Below are positions 7,957 through 9,895 of a stretch of 9,895 bases of DNA, piece after piece. The position numbers were made by a program, and so were the translations under genes. Position 1 is the stretch's first letter; every line of letters starts with the position of its first letter. A model generated the notes under the pieces. That model saw only the letters and a list, made by a program, of their open reading frames with translations. It did not search any database and was not told the origin of the DNA. The DNA comes from Bacteroidota bacterium (GTDB lineage: Bacteria; Bacteroidota; Bacteroidia; SXHM01), in contig SXHM01000241.1 in the NCBI GenBank assembly GCA_005773695.1, forward strand, positions 1 through 9,895, written 5' to 3'.

Positions 7957-7985
7957 ATATTTGCCCAATTATTAACCTTAAAAAA
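7956..7985 (+). promoter_or_regulatory. Late promoter -7 element and conserved leader, copy A
   Basis: TATATTTGC (7956-7964) is a perfect TAnnTTTG -7 element whose first T is the last base of the coat terminator. It is followed by ATTATTAACC and a TTAAAAAA run to 7985. Almost the same string recurs at 9732-9764. The only upstream TTTG (7937-7940, in the terminator loop) has a 15-base spacer, shorter than usual. The start codon at 7994 lies 31 bases after the G of the -7 element. Confidence 0.6.
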
Positions 7986-7993
7986 GCATTATT

Positions 7994-9055
7994 ATGCAGC
8001 AAAAACAAAAAAGGGAAGATGGCGATGGTACCCGAATTCTACAATCGCAAAACGTAGTTTCTTTTGATAACATGAGAGACACAGGCATAATCGAAATTCG
8101 CTATAAAGAAGAATACATCAAGCGAACTGCCTCTGGAAAGAAACACATTGAGGGCTCGGTAAGAGCTTGTGTATTCAAGGACCGTAGAACAAACATTCAT
8201 TACGGCATTCCTTTAAAATCAAACAAGGATGGCTCTATTCAGTTTAAGCGTATCTCATTAACGCACGGGAGAATCTTCAATTTGGAAGATGCTGTTGATC
8301 GCGAAGAGTGGCACGTTATACAACACTGGCCTGTTATCGAAGGTAGTATTATGGATACGCAAGGCATTGCGCACTTTACCATTTACGACAAAGACATCGA
8401 AGCGGAAAAGTATCTTGAAGAAAACAACATCAAGACTAAAGCTGAAGATGAAATTCGCAAAATGAGTGACACTGAACTCATGGACTTTGCGCTTGCTTTC
8501 TTTATTGACACTCGCAATAATTCATTGCCAGTGGTTAAAATGATGTTGATGGAAATGTGCTCTCAAAAAACACCTTCCGGAAAAAATATCATTTTAGAGC
8601 GTATCAATGACAAAGAAAACCTGCACGCTGTTATTGTATTCCGCAGAGGAATTAATTGCGGATTGATACAATCAACTGCAACCGGTTATGTTTACAAAAA
8701 CAATGTTCCGCTGGGTATTGACGAATCGGCTTCTATTGCATACATGAAAGGCAACAAAAACTTATTCATGACAATGGATGCAGAAACCAAAACTGAACGC
8801 AACGAAGGTAAAGTATCTAAAGTGGTAAGCTTTGAAACAGAAACGCAGAAGGCCGCACGACTGAAGCACGATGCACAACAGCTTGGCATTAAAAAGTTCT
8901 GGATACTAAATACTGCAGAATTGGAGGCGGCTATTGCGGAAGCTACCAACACTGTTAAGCAAAACAGAAATGAAGCAGCCACTACAGCTCAGCCTGTACC
9001 GCAAAACAAAAAGAGTAGTAAGAAGGTAAACGAAAATGTAGACGAAGACTTTTAA
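7994..9055 (+). CDS. Unrecognised virion-associated protein with a possible SAP/HeH-like C-terminal motif
   Basis: A 353-residue soluble protein whose family I cannot name. The N-terminal domain (about residues 27-125) is strand-rich, includes ERISLTHGRIF-like and HWPVIEGS (111-118) segments, and is followed by an acidic helical part (IYDKDIEAEKYLEE). A helix starting MSDTELMDFALAFF (from 157) follows, then a mixed domain to about 265. A stretch at about 291-316 (LGIKKFWILNTAELEAAIAEA) has the two-helix spacing of SAP, HeH or Rho-N-like motifs, which often bind nucleic acid. The tail is a Lys/Asn/Gln linker ending in the acidic NVDEDF. It lies between the coat and connector genes, so a head-completion or capsid-associated role is inferred. 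The ATG at 7994 is preferred over the internal ATG at 8072 because its distance from the -7 element matches that of the gene at 9772. Confidence 0.8.
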   Translation: MQQKQKREDGDGTRILQSQNVVSFDNMRDTGIIEIRYKEEYIKRTASGKKHIEGSVRACVFKDRRTNIHYGIPLKSNKDGSIQFKRISLTHGRIFNLEDAVDREEWHVIQHWPVIEGSIMDTQGIAHFTIYDKDIEAEKYLEENNIKTKAEDEIRKMSDTELMDFALAFFIDTRNNSLPVVKMMLMEMCSQKTPSGKNIILERINDKENLHAVIVFRRGINCGLIQSTATGYVYKNNVPLGIDESASIAYMKGNKNLFMTMDAETKTERNEGKVSKVVSFETETQKAARLKHDAQQLGIKKFWILNTAELEAAIAEATNTVKQNRNEAATTAQPVPQNKKSSKKVNENVDEDF

Positions 9056-9058
9056 ACC

Positions 9059-9703
9059 ATGAATGCAGCAACAATGGAAGATAGAGTTCGCTTCTATCTC
9101 AATCAACAAAAATCGCCACGTATAGAGCAAGGTTTCCATATAAACCAAGCTCTGAATATTGCACAAACGAAATTCATTGAAGATCGTGTGGACAATATTA
9201 AGAAAGCAAAACAACGTGGCAGTAGCTATTATTTTGAGGCTGTTGAGCGAGTTAAAAGCGAACTCTATACTATTGTTGTCAATACAGGTTTCGTTCCACC
9301 GGTCGGCAATACCGTTGCCATTCCTACTGACTTCTTTTACGAATTAAACCTACAAGTTATCCTTGATGGTGAAATGTATTGGAGTACATCAAAGACTTAT
9401 AATGAATACCAGGAGATATCACGCAATTCTTTTACTGCGCCAAATATTGAATTCCCTGTTCATATAAGGAGTAATAATGGTGTCGTTGTCGATTATGGTG
9501 TTGTCGGTTTGTTCTCAAACAGCAACCTTATCTACTTGAAAAATCCCGTTACCATTGATGTGACATCTACGCCTGCCGTTGATTGTGAGTTACCCGTAAA
9601 TGCACATGAGGAAATTTGTGAAATTGCATCACATATCATTGCCGGCACTGATGAAGATTACAAAAAAAATCAACAGTTGAAAATTCAGCAACAAGAAGAT
9701 TAA
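9059..9703 (+). CDS. Probable head-tail connector (adaptor or ring protein)
   Basis: A 214-residue protein starting 3 bases after the previous stop and therefore probably cotranscribed and coupled. It opens with a helical region (about residues 5-68: MEDRVRFYLN, then FHINQALNIAQTKFIEDR). A strand-rich middle (about 75-175) contains VGNTVAIPTDFFYELNL and LIYLKNPVTIDV. It closes with a helix (ELPVNAHEEICEIASHIIAG, about 177-196) and a Gln/Lys tail. Helix, beta domain and closing Pro-then-acidic-helix resemble the adaptor proteins that bind beneath portals in podoviruses and the first ring protein of crAss-like virions. That is recall of a pattern, not an alignment. Its place after the coat block, where neck genes usually follow, agrees. 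An alternative is a head-completion protein of another family. Confidence 0.72.
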   Translation: MNAATMEDRVRFYLNQQKSPRIEQGFHINQALNIAQTKFIEDRVDNIKKAKQRGSSYYFEAVERVKSELYTIVVNTGFVPPVGNTVAIPTDFFYELNLQVILDGEMYWSTSKTYNEYQEISRNSFTAPNIEFPVHIRSNNGVVVDYGVVGLFSNSNLIYLKNPVTIDVTSTPAVDCELPVNAHEEICEIASHIIAGTDEDYKKNQQLKIQQQED

Positions 9704-9710
9704 AAAATAT

Positions 9711-9764
9711 TTTGCAGAATAATTAATTAATTATATTTGCACCATTATTAACCCCTTAAAAAAA
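9711..9764 (+). promoter_or_regulatory. Late promoter with conserved leader, copy B
   Basis: TTTG at 9711-9714 and the perfect -7 TATATTTG at 9732-9739 are 17 bases apart, at the short end of the Bacteroidota range. From 9732 the sequence repeats copy A at 7956 with two substitutions and a 2-base insertion, through ATTATTAACC to a TTAAAAAAA run ending at 9764. The start codon at 9772 is 33 bases after the -7 G. A self-complementary TAATTAATTAATTA (9720-9733) fills the spacer. No GC-rich terminator is seen between 9703 and this promoter. Confidence 0.6.
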
Positions 9765-9771
9765 TCCTACG

Positions 9772-9895
9772 ATGGACAGAAAAAATCTCAAAACAGCATG
9801 TAACAATGCGCCCGTAGCCGGTCACTTTCCAGTAGCCGTAAACGGAATGATCACCACAAAATTTTTACCCTCATTTAACACTTCGGAAATCGAAG
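9772..9895 (+). CDS. Hypothetical protein, N-terminal fragment cut by the window edge
   Basis: An ATG at 9772 opens a frame that runs 41 codons to the right edge without a stop, reading MDRKNLKTACNNAPVAGHFP onward. There is no signal peptide, membrane segment or known motif in the visible part. It has its own promoter-like leader, a near copy of the one before the 353-aa gene, so I take it as the first gene of a further late transcript, probably structural. The function cannot be judged from this fragment. Confidence 0.6.
   Translation, partial: MDRKNLKTACNNAPVAGHFPVAVNGMITTKFLPSFNTSEIE

Noticed and set aside
7845..8057. Plus-strand 70-codon frame bridging the coat end and the 353-aa gene
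   Set aside because: It runs through a strong terminator and overlaps two supported genes in another frame, and its product looks like translated non-coding sequence.
8072..9055. Alternative start of the 353-aa gene at the internal ATG 8072
   Set aside because: The conserved-looking domain starts close to it, but the ATG at 7994 sits at the same distance from its promoter as the start of the gene at 9772, which favours the longer form.
9720..9733. Palindromic TAATTAATTAATTA as a terminator or operator
   Set aside because: It is a pure AT repeat without GC stem or T-tract and lies within a promoter spacer. Chance self-complementarity is likely.

Overview
The window is a densely packed, entirely plus-strand virion-morphogenesis and DNA-packaging module of a tailed double-stranded DNA phage that most likely infects a member of the Bacteroidota. 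The host inference rests on three things. There is no Shine-Dalgarno sequence ahead of any gene. Perfect TAnnTTTG promoter -7 elements, typical of Bacteroidota, occur in the intergenic gaps. The TerL, portal and coat-like proteins have the sizes, order and sequence style I associate with crAss-like (Crassvirales-type) or related Bacteroidota podoviruses. The lineage call is from recall and was not tested by a search.

Layout: (1) 1-348, a small ORF open to the left edge; (2) 348-893, a 181-aa helical protein in the small-terminase position; (3) 890-2986, terminase large subunit with ATPase and nuclease halves; (4) 3016-5217, portal; (5) 5271-6368, an acidic helical protein in the scaffold position; (6) 6425-7903, the probable major capsid protein; (7) a strong terminator at 7916-7956; (8) 7994-9055, an unrecognised 353-aa protein with a possible SAP/HeH-like C-terminal motif; (9) 9059-9703, a probable head-tail connector; (10) 9772 to the right edge, the start of another gene.

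The first three genes overlap by 1 and 4 bases and look translationally coupled. From the portal onward most genes or gene pairs have their own short intergenic region with a promoter-like signal, so the portal, scaffold, coat and post-coat genes may be set at different levels. Two of these leaders (7956-7985 and 9732-9764) are near copies of each other downstream of the -7 element, suggesting a shared late-gene leader. Functionally, TerL with its upstream partner would drive DNA through the portal into a procapsid built from the scaffold and coat proteins. The connector would then close the neck.

The most unusual non-coding signal is at the scaffold stop codon (6355-6389). Two perfect 6-bp inverted repeats interleave there with the geometry of an H-type RNA pseudoknot, directly upstream of the coat gene. 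No tRNA, rRNA, CRISPR array, insertion sequence, integrase or lysis gene is visible in the window.
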